Shown: piece after piece, positions 1-12,858 of the stretch | Numbering within the stretch: the stretch's first letter is position 1 | Layout: every line of letters begins with the position of its first letter | NCBI GenBank assembly: GCA_023091665.1 | Contig: JALJCQ010000009.1 | Location: 1,984,001-2,048,000 of the forward strand | Length of the DNA: 64,000 nt | From: Pythium myriotylum | Lineage: Eukaryota > Oomycota > Peronosporomycetes > Pythiales > Pythiaceae | Direction: 5' to 3' | The notes under the pieces: model-generated | Databases searched by the model: none | Told to the model about the DNA's origin: nothing | Seen by the model: the letters and a program-made list of their open reading frames with translations, nothing else | Made by a program: the position numbers and the translations under genes

Positions 1-371
1 TCTCTGCGTGTGTGAGTTGGTGTGTTGGTGTGTGTGTCCCCTCATGTCGGTGAGCTCCCCCGTCGTAAACTTGCCTGTTGGTGTAGGGGAGGAAGAAGTG
101 CAGGTGGCGTGGGAAGACGCGTCGCAGTGGGGGTTGACATCGTGGGAGGAGAGGGAGGGAAAGAGAGAGGGAAGGGGCGAGTGCGCCAAGGAGGACGGCT
201 GCCCTTGTCGGTGCCTTCTCGCCGTACGCATCACCGTGCCCTCGCCTAACCTCGTGGGTTCGATGTGGAGTGACATCGTCCCTGGACGACCGGCCCCGCC
301 CACACGGCTGGCTGGGTCGGTTGCGAAACTCTTCGTTCCTGGCTGCGCTGGTATGCGGGTGCTGTTCCCGC

Positions 372-433
<62 letters not shown>

Positions 434-607
434 TGTGTGTGTGTGTTGGTTCGTACTCGTGGGTTGTGGAGGTCGCGAGGGGTGGTGTCGGTGGCCTGGT
501 GTTGATGTATAGGTTGTGTATGTTCATTTTACTCGTGAGTTGGTTGCGCGCGCGGCGTGTATAGTGCGAGTATGCGATTGTGTGGGCGGTAAGTATCGTT
601 TTGAAGC

Positions 608-679
608 AGCACTTTGGCGCAGAGGAAGCGTGTTGGGCTCATAACCCAAAGGTCGTTGGATCGAGACCAACAAGTGCTA
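608..679 (+). tRNA. Initiator tRNA-Met (CAT), array copy 1
   Basis: This cytoplasmic initiator would deliver Met to the start codon. The cloverleaf is perfect: acceptor AGCACTT/AAGTGCT, D stem GCGC/GCGT with loop AGAGGAA, anticodon stem TTGGG/CCCAA with loop CTCATAA, variable AGGTC, T stem GTTGG/CCAAC with loop ATCGAGA, discriminator A, no intron and no encoded CCA. Hallmarks of a eukaryotic initiator rather than an elongator are the A1:T72 pair, GGG/CCC next to the anticodon loop, and A54 and A60 in the T-loop (no TTC). T33 rather than C33 is the non-animal form. The A-box (TGGCGCAGAGG) and B-box (GGATCGAGACC) lie inside the gene. A Pol III terminator TTTT lies at 683-686. A weak TATA-like TGTATAG lies at 558-564. 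The next gene starts 928 bp on. Confidence 0.96.
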
Positions 680-682
680 TTC

Positions 683-686
683 TTTT
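683..686 (+). terminator. RNA polymerase III T-run terminator of array copy 1
   Basis: TTTT begins four bases after the discriminator base (context CTATTCTTTTGC). The same run follows every tRNA copy at the same spacing, which supports separate Pol III transcription of each gene. Confidence 0.8.
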
Positions 687-892
687 GCAAAACACACCGC
701 GTCCGTCAATGGCGGGATGCACGGACACACGGACACCAACACTCGTCCATTCTCTTTGCTGTTGCTATCGACAGCGCTGGGGCGATGTCGTCTCACGTGG
801 ACCTCGCGGCACGCACTCGTCGCGGTGGACGTCGTCGTTTGTCTCGGATACGACTGTCGCAGCGGCAGTGGCAACGACTCTGGCGACATTTT

Positions 893-941
<49 letters not shown>

Positions 942-1305
942 GTGTGTGAGTTGGTGTGTTGGTGTGTGTGTCCCCTCATGTCGGTGAGCTCCCCCGTCGT
1001 AAACTTGCCTGTTGGTGTAGGGGAGGAAGAAGTGCAGGTGGCGTGGGAAGACGCGTCGCAGTGGGGGTTGACATCGTGGGAGGAGAGGGAGGGAAAGAGA
1101 GAGGGAAGGGGCGAGTGCGCCAAGGAGGACGGCTGCCCTTGTCGGTGCCTTCTCGCCGTACGCATCACCGTGCCCTCGCCTAACCTCGTGGGTTCGATGT
1201 GGAGTGACATCGTCCCTGGACGACCGGCCCCGCCCACACGGCTGGCTGGGTCGGTTGCGAAACTCTTCGTTCCTGGCTGCGCTGGTATGCGGGTGCTGTT
1301 CCCGC

Positions 1306-1359
<54 letters not shown>

Positions 1360-1535
1360 TGTGTGTGTGTGTGTTGGTTCGTACTCGTGGGTTGTGGAGG
1401 TCGCGAGGGGTGGTGTCGGTGGCCTGGTGTTGATGTATAGGTTGTGTATGTTCATTTTACTCGTGAGTTGGTTGCGCGCGCGGCGTGTATAGTGCGAGTA
1501 TGCGATTGTGTGGGCGGTAAGTATCGTTTTGAAGC

Positions 1536-1607
1536 AGCACTTTGGCGCAGAGGAAGCGTGTTGGGCTCATAACCCAAAGGTCGTTGGATCGAGACCAACA
1601 AGTGCTA
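1536..1607 (+). tRNA. Initiator tRNA-Met (CAT), array copy 2
   Basis: Same sequence as copy 1. The next gene is 2,089 bp away because the following spacer holds the LTR-like insertion at 2,213-3,417. The (CT)n tract after this copy is short. Confidence 0.95.
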
Positions 1608-2212
1608 TTCTTTTGCAAAACACACCGCGTCCGTCAATGGCGGGATGCACGGACACACGGACACCAACACTCGTCCATTCTCTTTGCTGTTGCTATCGAC
1701 AGCGCTGGGGCGATGTCGTCTCACGTGGACCTCGCGGCACGCACTCGTCGCGGTGGACGTCGTCGTTTGTCTCGGATACGACTGTCGCAGCGGCAGTGGC
1801 AACGACTCTGGCGACATTTTGCTCTCTCTCTCTCTCTCTCTCTCTCTGCGTGTGTGAGTTGGTGTGTTGGTGTGTGTGTGTCCCCTCATGTCGGTGAGCT
1901 CCCCCGTCGTAAACTTGCCTGTTGGTGTAGGGGAGGAAGAAGTGCAGGTGGCGTGGGAAGACGCGTCGCAGTGGGGGTTGACATCGTGGGAGGAGAGGGA
2001 GGGAAAGAGAGAGGGAAGGGGCGAGTGCGCCAAGGAGGACGGCTGCCCTTGTCGGTGCCTTCTCGCCGTACGCATCACCGTGCCCTCGCCTAACCTCGTG
2101 GGTTCGATGTGGAGTGACATCGTCCCTGGACGACCGGCCCCGCCCACACGGCTGGCTGGGTCGGTTGCGAAACTCTTCGTTCCTGGCTGCGCTGGTATGC
2201 GGGTGCTGTTCC

Positions 2213-3417
2213 TGTGGTGTAGCGGCAGCAAAATTACTCTTGCTGGGCGCTTCCCACGTCAGCGTCTGTGCAGGATTCGGTAACAACCGCACCCTGGACA
2301 CAAACGCCCCAGTTCTTTGGTCTTGTACCCGTTCTGGGACCGTGGACTCGAGATCCCGCGTTGCAAGCGCGGAGAAGACAAGATCCGTTGAGCCTTGAGC
2401 GGAAGAGACGCGCCGCAGCGATTACACGTGGCCTGGATCCGGTGCGTAGCACGACCGGCAGGACTTGACACGGGATCCGCGCCGCGAGGCTTGGATCCGA
2501 CCTTGAAAACGACCTTGACCTTCCCACAGTGTCTCGGGACACTGGAACTTTAACGTGGGCTGCTTGCCACCCACGGGACTTGCGGGTTGAAGCTGCACGA
2601 GGCGGGGGGCGCGCTGGGTTCTCCTGACCTTGACCGCAGCTGACGCGTGCCTCTGACCTTCCCTCTTGTTCGCCGCTTGGTCCGGGGACTTGAGCTTGAG
2701 GGGGGAAAATCGCAACTTGTTTGTTATCGGTCAGACACGTGTCCGGACCCAACTTATGTGGTCCACATAAATCCGGTTTTAACCCCGGATCCGGGTGTTC
2801 CACACAAAATCAGACCATGAGACACGAGATCCAGCACCTAGCCTACGCCTACTACCTGTACCCTACATATTAGCCTAATTAGCCTAGTCTAGCTTAAACT
2901 TCGCCTTTCCTTCTGAGACTCGGGACCCCACTCAAGCATCAAGCTCCAACAAGTAACAAGACTCATCGAAGCCCTGGGCTTTTCCAACAGTCAAGTCGAA
3001 GAGGCCTCGCATTAAAAACACCAAGCCCCCTCCCCATCTTCCACAATATTGGGGATTTTAGCTGCCAACAACGGTGCGCTGTATTACCCAGTATTACAAG
3101 ATAGTAATATTTTACCCGGGAAGTATTACTCAAGGCATTTCGGTATATACTCAAGTCAAGTCAAGGACAATATTTGATAGCAAATTATTGCAATTATATT
3201 ACGCCCCATACATTTTAGCTAGAAAAGCAGATTGAGAAGTCACACCCCCCTAAGTGTAATGGAATTTATTTATCTGAGACTCGGGACCCACAATGAGGGA
3301 CATTAGGGCCCTCTGGATCCCTAACCGGAGCTCCTGCGGGACAGTCTAACCATCGGATCCACAGGGTAGACGGTGGTGAGAGACCGCGGCCTCTCTCCTT
3401 CAATCCACACCACCAAA
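2213..3417. mobile_element. Solo-LTR-like insertion in array spacer, copy A
   Basis: A 1,205-bp sequence foreign to the array splits the spacer between GTGCTGTTCC and CGCCACC. It starts TGTGGTGT and ends near ACACCACCA(AA), an imperfect inverted terminal repeat of TG...CA type. The bases TTCC occur on both sides (2,209-2,212 and 3,418-3,421) and once in empty units, so a 4-bp target duplication fits. Removing 1,209 bp restores an even-sized unit of 880 bp. No gag, pol or transposase motif is present, so a solo LTR is the best reading. A 17-bp direct repeat (TCTGAGACTCGGGACCC) lies inside at 2,912 and 3,273. It is unrelated to the LTR at 57,361. A non-autonomous DNA element is the alternative, since the canonical CA end leaves two extra A's. 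Confidence 0.6.
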
Positions 3418-3424
3418 TTCCCGC

Positions 3425-3464
<40 letters not shown>

Positions 3465-3624
3465 GGTTCGTACTCGTGGGTTGTGGAGGTCGCGAGGGGT
3501 GGTGTCAGTGGCCTGGTGTTGATGTATAGGTCGTGTATGTTCATTTTACTCGTGAGTTGGTTGCGCGCGCGGCGTGTATAGTGCGAGTATGCGATTGTGT
3601 GGGCGGTAAGTATCGTTTTGAAGC

Positions 3625-3696
3625 AGCACTTTGGCGCAGAGGAAGCGTGTTGGGCTCATAACCCAAAGGTCGTTGGATCGAGACCAACAAGTGCTA
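3625..3696 (+). tRNA. Initiator tRNA-Met (CAT), array copy 3
   Basis: Same sequence as copy 1, lying 208 bp downstream of the LTR-like insertion. It is followed by a long (CT)42 tract (3,911-3,994). Next gene 942 bp on. Confidence 0.95.
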
Positions 3697-3909
3697 TTCT
3701 TTTGCAAAACACACCGCGTCCGTCAATGGCGGGATGCACGGACACACGGACACCAACACTCGTCCATTCTCTTTGCTGTTGCTATCGACAGCGCTGGGGC
3801 GATGTCGTCTCACGTGGACCTCGCGGCACGCACTCGTCGCGGTGGACGTCGTCGTTTGTCTCGGATACGACTGTCGCAGCGGCAGTGGCAACGACTCTGG
3901 CGACATTTT

Positions 3910-3996
<87 letters not shown>

Positions 3997-4362
3997 GTGT
4001 GTGAGTTGGTGTGTTGGTGTGTGTGTGTCCCCTCATGTCGGTGAGCTCCCCCGTCGTAAACTTGCCTGTTGGTGTAGGGGAGGAAGAAGTGCAGGTGGCG
4101 TGGGAAGACGCGTCGCAGTGGGGGTTGACATCGTGGGAGGAGAGGGAGGGAAAGAGAGAGGGAAGGGGCGAGTGCGCCAAGGAGGACGGCTGCCCTTGTC
4201 GGTGCCTTCTCGCCGTACGCATCACCGTGCCCTCGCCTAACCTCGTGGGTTCGATGTGGAGTGACATCGTCCCTGGACGACCGGCCCCGCCCACACGGCT
4301 GGCTGGGTCGGTTGCGAAACTCTTCGTTCCTGGCTGCGCTGGTATGCGGGTGCTGTTCCCGC

Positions 4363-4406
<44 letters not shown>

Positions 4407-4566
4407 GGTTCGTACTCGTGGGTTGTGGAGGTCGCGAGGGGTGGTGTCGGTGGCCTGGTGTTGATGTATAGGTCGTGTATGTTCATTTTACTCGTGAGTT
4501 GGTTGCGCGCGCGGCGTGTATAGTGCGAGTATGCGATTGTGTGGGCGGTAAGTATCGTTTTGAAGC

Positions 4567-4638
4567 AGCACTTTGGCGCAGAGGAAGCGTGTTGGGCTCA
4601 TAACCCAAAGGTCGTTGGATCGAGACCAACAAGTGCTA
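4567..4638 (+). tRNA. Initiator tRNA-Met (CAT), array copy 4
   Basis: Same sequence as copy 1. Next gene 898 bp on. Confidence 0.95.
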
Positions 4639-4851
4639 TTCTTTTGCAAAACACACCGCGTCCGTCAATGGCGGGATGCACGGACACACGGACACCAACA
4701 CTCGTCCATTCTCTTTGCTGTTGCTATCGACAGCGCTGGGGCGATGTCGTCTCACGTGGACCTCGCGGCACGCACTCGTCGCGGTGGACGTCGTCGTTTG
4801 TCTCGGATACGACTGTCGCAGCGGCAGTGGCAACGACTCTGGCGACATTTT

Positions 4852-4902
<51 letters not shown>

Positions 4903-5268
4903 GTGTGTGAGTTGGTGTGTTGGTGTGTGTGTGTCCCCTCATGTCGGTGAGCTCCCCCGTCGTAAACTTGCCTGTTGGTGTAGGGGAGGAAGAAGTGCAG
5001 GTGGCGTGGGAAGACGCGTCGCAGTGGGGGTTGACATCGTGGGAGGAGAGGGAGGGAAAGAGAGAGGGAAGGGGCGAGTGCGCCAAGGAGGACGGCTGCC
5101 CTTGTCGGTGCCTTCTCGCCGTACGCATCACCGTGCCCTCGCCTAACCTCGTGGGTTCGATGTGGAGTGACATCGTCCCTGGACGACCGGCCCCGCCCAC
5201 ACGGCTGGCTGGGTCGGTTGCGAAACTCTTCGTTCCTGGCTGCGCTGGTATGCGGGTGCTGTTCCCGC

Positions 5269-5304
<36 letters not shown>

Positions 5305-5464
5305 GGTTCGTACTCGTGGGTTGTGGAGGTCGCGAGGGGTGGTGTCGGTGGCCTGGTGTTGATGTATAGGTCGTGTATGTTCATTTTACTCGTGAGTTGG
5401 TTGCGCGCGCGGCGTGTATAGTGCGAGTATGCGATTGTGTGGGCGGTAAGTATCGTTTTGAAGC

Positions 5465-5536
5465 AGCACTTTGGCGCAGAGGAAGCGTGTTGGGCTCATA
5501 ACCCAAAGGTCGTTGGATCGAGACCAACAAGTGCTA
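5465..5536 (+). tRNA. Initiator tRNA-Met (CAT), array copy 5
   Basis: Same sequence as copy 1. Next gene 890 bp on. Confidence 0.95.
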
Positions 5537-5749
5537 TTCTTTTGCAAAACACACCGCGTCCGTCAATGGCGGGATGCACGGACACACGGACACCAACACT
5601 CGTCCATTCTCTTTGCTGTTGCTATCGACAGCGCTGGGGCGATGTCGTCTCACGTGGACCTCGCGGCACGCACTCGTCGCGGTGGACGTCGTCGTTTGTC
5701 TCGGATACGACTGTCGCAGCGGCAGTGGCAACGACTCTGGCGACATTTT

Positions 5750-5792
<43 letters not shown>

Positions 5793-6158
5793 GTGTGTGA
5801 GTTGGTGTGTTGGTGTGTGTGTGTCCCCTCATGTCGGTGAGCTCCCCCGTCGTAAACTTGCCTGTTGGTGTAGGGGAGGAAGAAGTGCAGGTGGCGTGGG
5901 AAGACGCGTCGCAGTGGGGGTTGACATCGTGGGAGGAGAGGGAGGGAAAGAGAGAGGGAAGGGGCGAGTGCGCCAAGGAGGACGGCTGCCCTTGTCGGTG
6001 CCTTCTCGCCGTACGCATCACCGTGCCCTCGCCTAACCTCGTGGGTTCGATGTGGAGTGACATCGTCCCTGGACGACCGGCCCCGCCCACACGGCTGGCT
6101 GGGTCGGTTGCGAAACTCTTCGTTCCTGGCTGCGCTGGTATGCGGGTGCTGTTCCCGC

Positions 6159-6194
<36 letters not shown>

Positions 6195-6354
6195 GGTTCG
6201 TACTCGTGGGTTGTGGAGGTCGCGAGGGGTGGTGTCGGTGGCCTGGTGTTGATGTATAGGTCGTGTATGTTCATTTTACTCGTGAGTTGGTTGCGCGCGC
6301 GGCGTGTATAGTGCGAGTATGCGATTGTGTGGGCGGTAAGTATCGTTTTGAAGC

Positions 6355-6426
6355 AGCACTTTGGCGCAGAGGAAGCGTGTTGGGCTCATAACCCAAAGGT
6401 CGTTGGATCGAGACCAACAAGTGCTA
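6355..6426 (+). tRNA. Initiator tRNA-Met (CAT), array copy 6
   Basis: Same sequence as copy 1. Next gene 908 bp on. Confidence 0.95.
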
Positions 6427-6639
6427 TTCTTTTGCAAAACACACCGCGTCCGTCAATGGCGGGATGCACGGACACACGGACACCAACACTCGTCCATTCT
6501 CTTTGCTGTTGCTATCGACAGCGCTGGGGCGATGTCGTCTCACGTGGACCTCGCGGCACGCACTCGTCGCGGTGGACGTCGTCGTTTGTCTCGGATACGA
6601 CTGTCGCAGCGGCAGTGGCAACGACTCTGGCGACATTTT

Positions 6640-6688
<49 letters not shown>

Positions 6689-7054
6689 GTGTGTGAGTTG
6701 GTGTGTTGGTGTGTGTGTGTCCCCTCATGTCGGTGAGCTCCCCCGTCGTAAACTTGCCTGTTGGTGTAGGGGAGGAAGAAGTGCAGGTGGCGTGGGAAGA
6801 CGCGTCGCAGTGGGGGTTGACATCGTGGGAGGAGAGGGAGGGAAAGAGAGAGGGAAGGGGCGAGTGCGCCAAGGAGGACGGCTGCCCTTGTCGGTGCCTT
6901 CTCGCCGTACGCATCACCGTGCCCTCGCCTAACCTCGTGGGTTCGATGTGGAGTGACATCGTCCCTGGACGACCGGCCCCGCCCACACGGCTGGCTGGGT
7001 CGGTTGCGAAACTCTTCGTTCCTGGCTGCGCTGGTATGCGGGTGCTGTTCCCGC

Positions 7055-7102
<48 letters not shown>

Positions 7103-7262
7103 GGTTCGTACTCGTGGGTTGTGGAGGTCGCGAGGGGTGGTGTCGGTGGCCTGGTGTTGATGTATAGGTTGTGTATGTTCATTTTACTCGTGAGTTGGTT
7201 GCGCGCGCGGCGTGTATAGTGCGAGTATGCGATTGTGTGGGCGGTAAGTATCGTTTTGAAGC

Positions 7263-7334
7263 AGCACTTTGGCGCAGAGGAAGCGTGTTGGGCTCATAAC
7301 CCAAAGGTCGTTGGATCGAGACCAACAAGTGCTA
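7263..7334 (+). tRNA. Initiator tRNA-Met (CAT), array copy 7
   Basis: Same sequence as copy 1. The upstream flank has the GGTTGTG allele. Next gene 922 bp on. Confidence 0.95.
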
Positions 7335-7547
7335 TTCTTTTGCAAAACACACCGCGTCCGTCAATGGCGGGATGCACGGACACACGGACACCAACACTCG
7401 TCCATTCTCTTTGCTGTTGCTATCGACAGCGCTGGGGCGATGTCGTCTCACGTGGACCTCGCGGCACGCACTCGTCGCGGTGGACGTCGTCGTTTGTCTC
7501 GGATACGACTGTCGCAGCGGCAGTGGCAACGACTCTGGCGACATTTT

Positions 7548-7590
<43 letters not shown>

Positions 7591-7956
7591 GTGTGTGAGT
7601 TGGTGTGTTGGTGTGTGTGTGTCCCCTCATGTCGGTGAGCTCCCCCGTCGTAAACTTGCCTGTTGGTGTAGGGGAGGAAGAAGTGCAGGTGGCGTGGGAA
7701 GACGCGTCGCAGTGGGGGTTGACATCGTGGGAGGAGAGGGAGGGAAAGAGAGAGGGAAGGGGCGAGTGCGCCAAGGAGGACGGCTGCCCTTGTCGGTGCC
7801 TTCTCGCCGTACGCATCACCGTGCCCTCGCCTAACCTCGTGGGTTCGATGTGGAGTGACATCGTCCCTGGACGACCGGCCCCGCCCACACGGCTGGCTGG
7901 GTCGGTTGCGAAACTCTTCGTTCCTGGCTGCGCTGGTATGCGGGTGCTGTTCCCGC

Positions 7957-8024
<68 letters not shown>

Positions 8025-8184
8025 GGTTCGTACTCGTGGGTTGTGGAGGTCGCGAGGGGTGGTGTCGGTGGCCTGGTGTTGATGTATAGGTCGTGTATGT
8101 TCATTTTACTCGTGAGTTGGTTGCGTGCGCGGCGTGTATAGTGCGAGTATGCGATTGTGTGGGCGGTAAGTATCGTTTTGAAGC

Positions 8185-8256
8185 AGCACTTTGGCGCAGA
8201 GGAAGCGTGTTGGGCTCATAACCCAAAGGTCGTTGGATCGAGACCAACAAGTGCTA
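8185..8256 (+). tRNA. Initiator tRNA-Met (CAT), array copy 8
   Basis: Same sequence as copy 1. The upstream GCGC run is interrupted by C-to-T at 8,126. Next gene 928 bp on. Confidence 0.95.
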
Positions 8257-8469
8257 TTCTTTTGCAAAACACACCGCGTCCGTCAATGGCGGGATGCACG
8301 GACACACGGACACCAACACTCGTCCATTCTCTTTGCTGTTGCTATCGACAGCGCTGGGGCGATGTCGTCTCACGTGGACCTCGCGGCACGCACTCGTCGC
8401 GGTGGACGTCGTCGTTTGTCTCGGATACGACTGTCGCAGCGGCAGTGGCAACGACTCTGGCGACATTTT

Positions 8470-8516
<47 letters not shown>

Positions 8517-8882
8517 GTGTGTGAGTTGGTGTGTTGGTGTGTGTGTGTCCCCTCATGTCGGTGAGCTCCCCCGTCGTAAACTTGCCTGTTGGTGTAGGGG
8601 AGGAAGAAGTGCAGGTGGCGTGGGAAGACGCGTCGCAGTGGGGGTTGACATCGTGGGAGGAGAGGGAGGGAAAGAGAGAGGGAAGGGGCGAGTGCGCCAA
8701 GGAGGACGGCTGCCCTTGTCGGTGCCTTCTCGCCGTACGCATCACCGTGCCCTCGCCTAACCTCGTGGGTTCGATGTGGAGTGACATCGTCCCTGGACGA
8801 CCGGCCCCGCCCACACGGCTGGCTGGGTCGGTTGCGAAACTCTTCGTTCCTGGCTGCGCTGGTATGCGGGTGCTGTTCCCGC

Positions 8883-8952
<70 letters not shown>

Positions 8953-9112
8953 GGTTCGTACTCGTGGGTTGTGGAGGTCGCGAGGGGTGGTGTCGGTGGC
9001 CTGGTGTTGATGTATAGGTTGTGTATGTTCATTTTACTCGTGAGTTGGTTGCGCGCGCGGCGTGTATAGTGCGAGTATGCGATTGTGTGGGCGGTAAGTA
9101 TCGTTTTGAAGC

Positions 9113-9184
9113 AGCACTTTGGCGCAGAGGAAGCGTGTTGGGCTCATAACCCAAAGGTCGTTGGATCGAGACCAACAAGTGCTA
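9113..9184 (+). tRNA. Initiator tRNA-Met (CAT), array copy 9
   Basis: Same sequence as copy 1. The upstream flank has the GGTTGTG allele. Next gene 932 bp on. Confidence 0.95.
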
Positions 9185-9397
9185 TTCTTTTGCAAAACAC
9201 ACCGCGTCCGTCAATGGCGGGATGCACGGACACACGGACACCAACACTCGTCCATTCTCTTTGCTGTTGCTATCGACAGCGCTGGGGCGATGTCGTCTCA
9301 CGTGGACCTCGCGGCACGCACTCGTCGCGGTGGACGTCGTCGTTTGTCTCGGATACGACTGTCGCAGCGGCAGTGGCAACGACTCTGGCGACATTTT

Positions 9398-9444
<47 letters not shown>

Positions 9445-9810
9445 GTGTGTGAGTTGGTGTGTTGGTGTGTGTGTGTCCCCTCATGTCGGTGAGCTCCCCC
9501 GTCGTAAACTTGCCTGTTGGTGTAGGGGAGGAAGAAGTGCAGGTGGCGTGGGAAGACGCGTCGCAGTGGGGGTTGACATCGTGGGAGGAGAGGGAGGGAA
9601 AGAGAGAGGGAAGGGGCGAGTGCGCCAAGGAGGACGGCTGCCCTTGTCGGTGCCTTCTCGCCGTACGCATCACCGTGCCCTCGCCTAACCTCGTGGGTTC
9701 GATGTGGAGTGACATCGTCCCTGGACGACCGGCCCCGCCCACACGGCTGGCTGGGTCGGTTGCGAAACTCTTCGTTCCTGGCTGCGCTGGTATGCGGGTG
9801 CTGTTCCCGC

Positions 9811-9884
<74 letters not shown>

Positions 9885-10044
9885 GGTTCGTACTCGTGGG
9901 TTGTGGAGGTCGCGAGGGGTGGTGTCGGTGGCCTGGTGTTGATGTATAGGTCGTGTATGTTCATTTTACTCGTGAGTTGGTTGCGTGCGCGGCGTGTATA
10001 GTGCGAGTATGCGATTGTGTGGGCGGTAAGTATCGTTTTGAAGC

Positions 10045-10116
10045 AGCACTTTGGCGCAGAGGAAGCGTGTTGGGCTCATAACCCAAAGGTCGTTGGATCG
10101 AGACCAACAAGTGCTA
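10045..10116 (+). tRNA. Initiator tRNA-Met (CAT), array copy 10
   Basis: Same sequence as copy 1. It shares the upstream GCGC-run T variant (9,986) with copy 8. Next gene 908 bp on. Confidence 0.95.
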
Positions 10117-10329
10117 TTCTTTTGCAAAACACACCGCGTCCGTCAATGGCGGGATGCACGGACACACGGACACCAACACTCGTCCATTCTCTTTGCTGTT
10201 GCTATCGACAGCGCTGGGGCGATGTCGTCTCACGTGGACCTCGCGGCACGCACTCGTCGCGGTGGACGTCGTCGTTTGTCTCGGATACGACTGTCGCAGC
10301 GGCAGTGGCAACGACTCTGGCGACATTTT

Positions 10330-10388
<59 letters not shown>

Positions 10389-10754
10389 GTGTGTGAGTTG
10401 GTGTGTTGGTGTGTGTGTGTCCCCTCATGTCGGTGAGCTCCCCCGTCGTAAACTTGCCTGTTGGTGTAGGGGAGGAAGAAGTGCAGGTGGCGTGGGAAGA
10501 CGCGTCGCAGTGGGGGTTGACATCGTGGGAGGAGAGGGAGGGAAAGAGAGAGGGAAGGGGCGAGTGCGCCAAGGAGGACGGCTGCCCTTGTCGGTGCCTT
10601 CTCGCCGTACGCATCACCGTGCCCTCGCCTAACCTCGTGGGTTCGATGTGGAGTGACATCGTCCCTGGACGACCGGCCCCGCCCACACGGCTGGCTGGGT
10701 CGGTTGCGAAACTCTTCGTTCCTGGCTGCGCTGGTATGCGGGTGCTGTTCCCGC

Positions 10755-10792
<38 letters not shown>

Positions 10793-10952
10793 GGTTCGTA
10801 CTCGTGGGTTGTGGAGGTCGCGAGGGGTGGTGTCGGTGGCCTGGTGTTGATGTATAGGTCGTGTATGTTCATTTTACTCGTGAGTTGGTTGCGCGCGCGG
10901 CGTGTATAGTGCGAGTATGCGATTGTGTGGGCGGTAAGTATCGTTTTGAAGC

Positions 10953-11024
10953 AGCACTTTGGCGCAGAGGAAGCGTGTTGGGCTCATAACCCAAAGGTCG
11001 TTGGATCGAGACCAACAAGTGCTA
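10953..11024 (+). tRNA. Initiator tRNA-Met (CAT), array copy 11
   Basis: Same sequence as copy 1. Next gene 906 bp on. Confidence 0.95.
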
Positions 11025-11237
11025 TTCTTTTGCAAAACACACCGCGTCCGTCAATGGCGGGATGCACGGACACACGGACACCAACACTCGTCCATTCTCT
11101 TTGCTGTTGCTATCGACAGCGCTGGGGCGATGTCGTCTCACGTGGACCTCGCGGCACGCACTCGTCGCGGTGGACGTCGTCGTTTGTCTCGGATACGACT
11201 GTCGCAGCGGCAGTGGCAACGACTCTGGCGACATTTT

Positions 11238-11296
<59 letters not shown>

Positions 11297-11660
11297 GTGT
11301 GTGAGTTGGTGTGTTGGTGTGTGTGTCCCCTCATGTCGGTGAGCTCCCCCGTCGTAAACTTGCCTGTTGGTGTAGGGGAGGAAGAAGTGCAGGTGGCGTG
11401 GGAAGACGCGTCGCAGTGGGGGTTGACATCGTGGGAGGAGAGGGAGGGAAAGAGAGAGGGAAGGGGCGAGTGCGCCAAGGAGGACGGCTGCCCTTGTCGG
11501 TGCCTTCTCGCCGTACGCATCACCGTGCCCTCGCCTAACCTCGTGGGTTCGATGTGGAGTGACATCGTCCCTGGACGACCGGCCCCGCCCACACGGCTGG
11601 CTGGGTCGGTTGCGAAACTCTTCGTTCCTGGCTGCGCTGGTATGCGGGTGCTGTTCCCGC

Positions 11661-11698
<38 letters not shown>

Positions 11699-11858
11699 GG
11701 TTCGTACTCGTGGGTTGTGGAGGTCGCGAGGGGTGGTGTCGGTGGCCTGGTGTTGATGTATAGGTCGTGTATGTTCATTTTACTCGTGAGTTGGTTGCGC
11801 GCGCGGCGTGTATAGTGCGAGTATGCGATTGTGTGGGCGGTAAGTATCGTTTTGAAGC

Positions 11859-11930
11859 AGCACTTTGGCGCAGAGGAAGCGTGTTGGGCTCATAACCCAA
11901 AGGTCGTTGGATCGAGACCAACAAGTGCTA
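11859..11930 (+). tRNA. Initiator tRNA-Met (CAT), array copy 12
   Basis: Same sequence as copy 1. Next gene 928 bp on. Confidence 0.95.
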
Positions 11931-12143
11931 TTCTTTTGCAAAACACACCGCGTCCGTCAATGGCGGGATGCACGGACACACGGACACCAACACTCGTCCA
12001 TTCTCTTTGCTGTTGCTATCGACAGCGCTGGGGCGATGTCGTCTCACGTGGACCTCGCGGCACGCACTCGTCGCGGTGGACGTCGTCGTTTGTCTCGGAT
12101 ACGACTGTCGCAGCGGCAGTGGCAACGACTCTGGCGACATTTT

Positions 12144-12186
<43 letters not shown>

Positions 12187-12550
12187 GTGTGTGAGTTGGT
12201 GTGTTGGTGTGTGTGTCCCCTCATGTCGGTGAGCTCCCCCGTCGTAAACTTGCCTGTTGGTGTAGGGGAGGAAGAAGTGCAGGTGGCGTGGGAAGACGCG
12301 TCGCAGTGGGGGTTGACATCGTGGGAGGAGAGGGAGGGAAAGAGAGAGGGAAGGGGCGAGTGCGCCAAGGAGGACGGCTGCCCTTGTCGGTGCCTTCTCG
12401 CCGTACGCATCACCGTGCCCTCGCCTAACCTCGTGGGTTCGATGTGGAGTGACATCGTCCCTGGACGACCGGCCCCGCCCACACGGCTGGCTGGGTCGGT
12501 TGCGAAACTCTTCGTTCCTGGCTGCGCTGGTATGCGGGTGCTGTTCCCGC

Positions 12551-12626
<76 letters not shown>

Positions 12627-12786
12627 GGTTCGTACTCGTGGGTTGTGGAGGTCGCGAGGGGTGGTGTCGGTGGCCTGGTGTTGATGTATAGGTCGTGTAT
12701 GTTCATTTTACTCGTGAGTTGGTTGCGCGCGCGGCGTGTATAGTGCGAGTATGCGATTGTGTGGGCGGTAAGTATCGTTTTGAAGC

Positions 12787-12858
12787 AGCACTTTGGCGCA
12801 GAGGAAGCGTGTTGGGCTCATAACCCAAAGGTCGTTGGATCGAGACCAACAAGTGCTA
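12787..12858 (+). tRNA. Initiator tRNA-Met (CAT), array copy 13
   Basis: Same sequence as copy 1. It heads the shortest unit of the array (866 bp); its (TG) tract at 13,467-13,490 has only 12 repeats. Confidence 0.95.

Noticed and set aside
180..275. A second Pol III gene in the spacer (GGTTCGATG resembles a B-box, GCGCCAAGGAGG an A-box)
   Set aside because: The bases around GGTTCGATG do not form a T-stem (GTGGG against TGGAG), and no acceptor or anticodon arm can be drawn.
608..679. Elongator tRNA-Met or tRNA-Ile (CAT modified)
   Set aside because: A1:T72, the GGG/CCC anticodon stem and the ATCGAGA T-loop are initiator features that elongators lack.
2234..2803. 189-codon - strand ORF inside the LTR-like insertion (and its copy at 21,671)
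   Set aside because: There are no recognisable domain motifs; several frames are open there because of GC content, and the element looks like a non-coding LTR.
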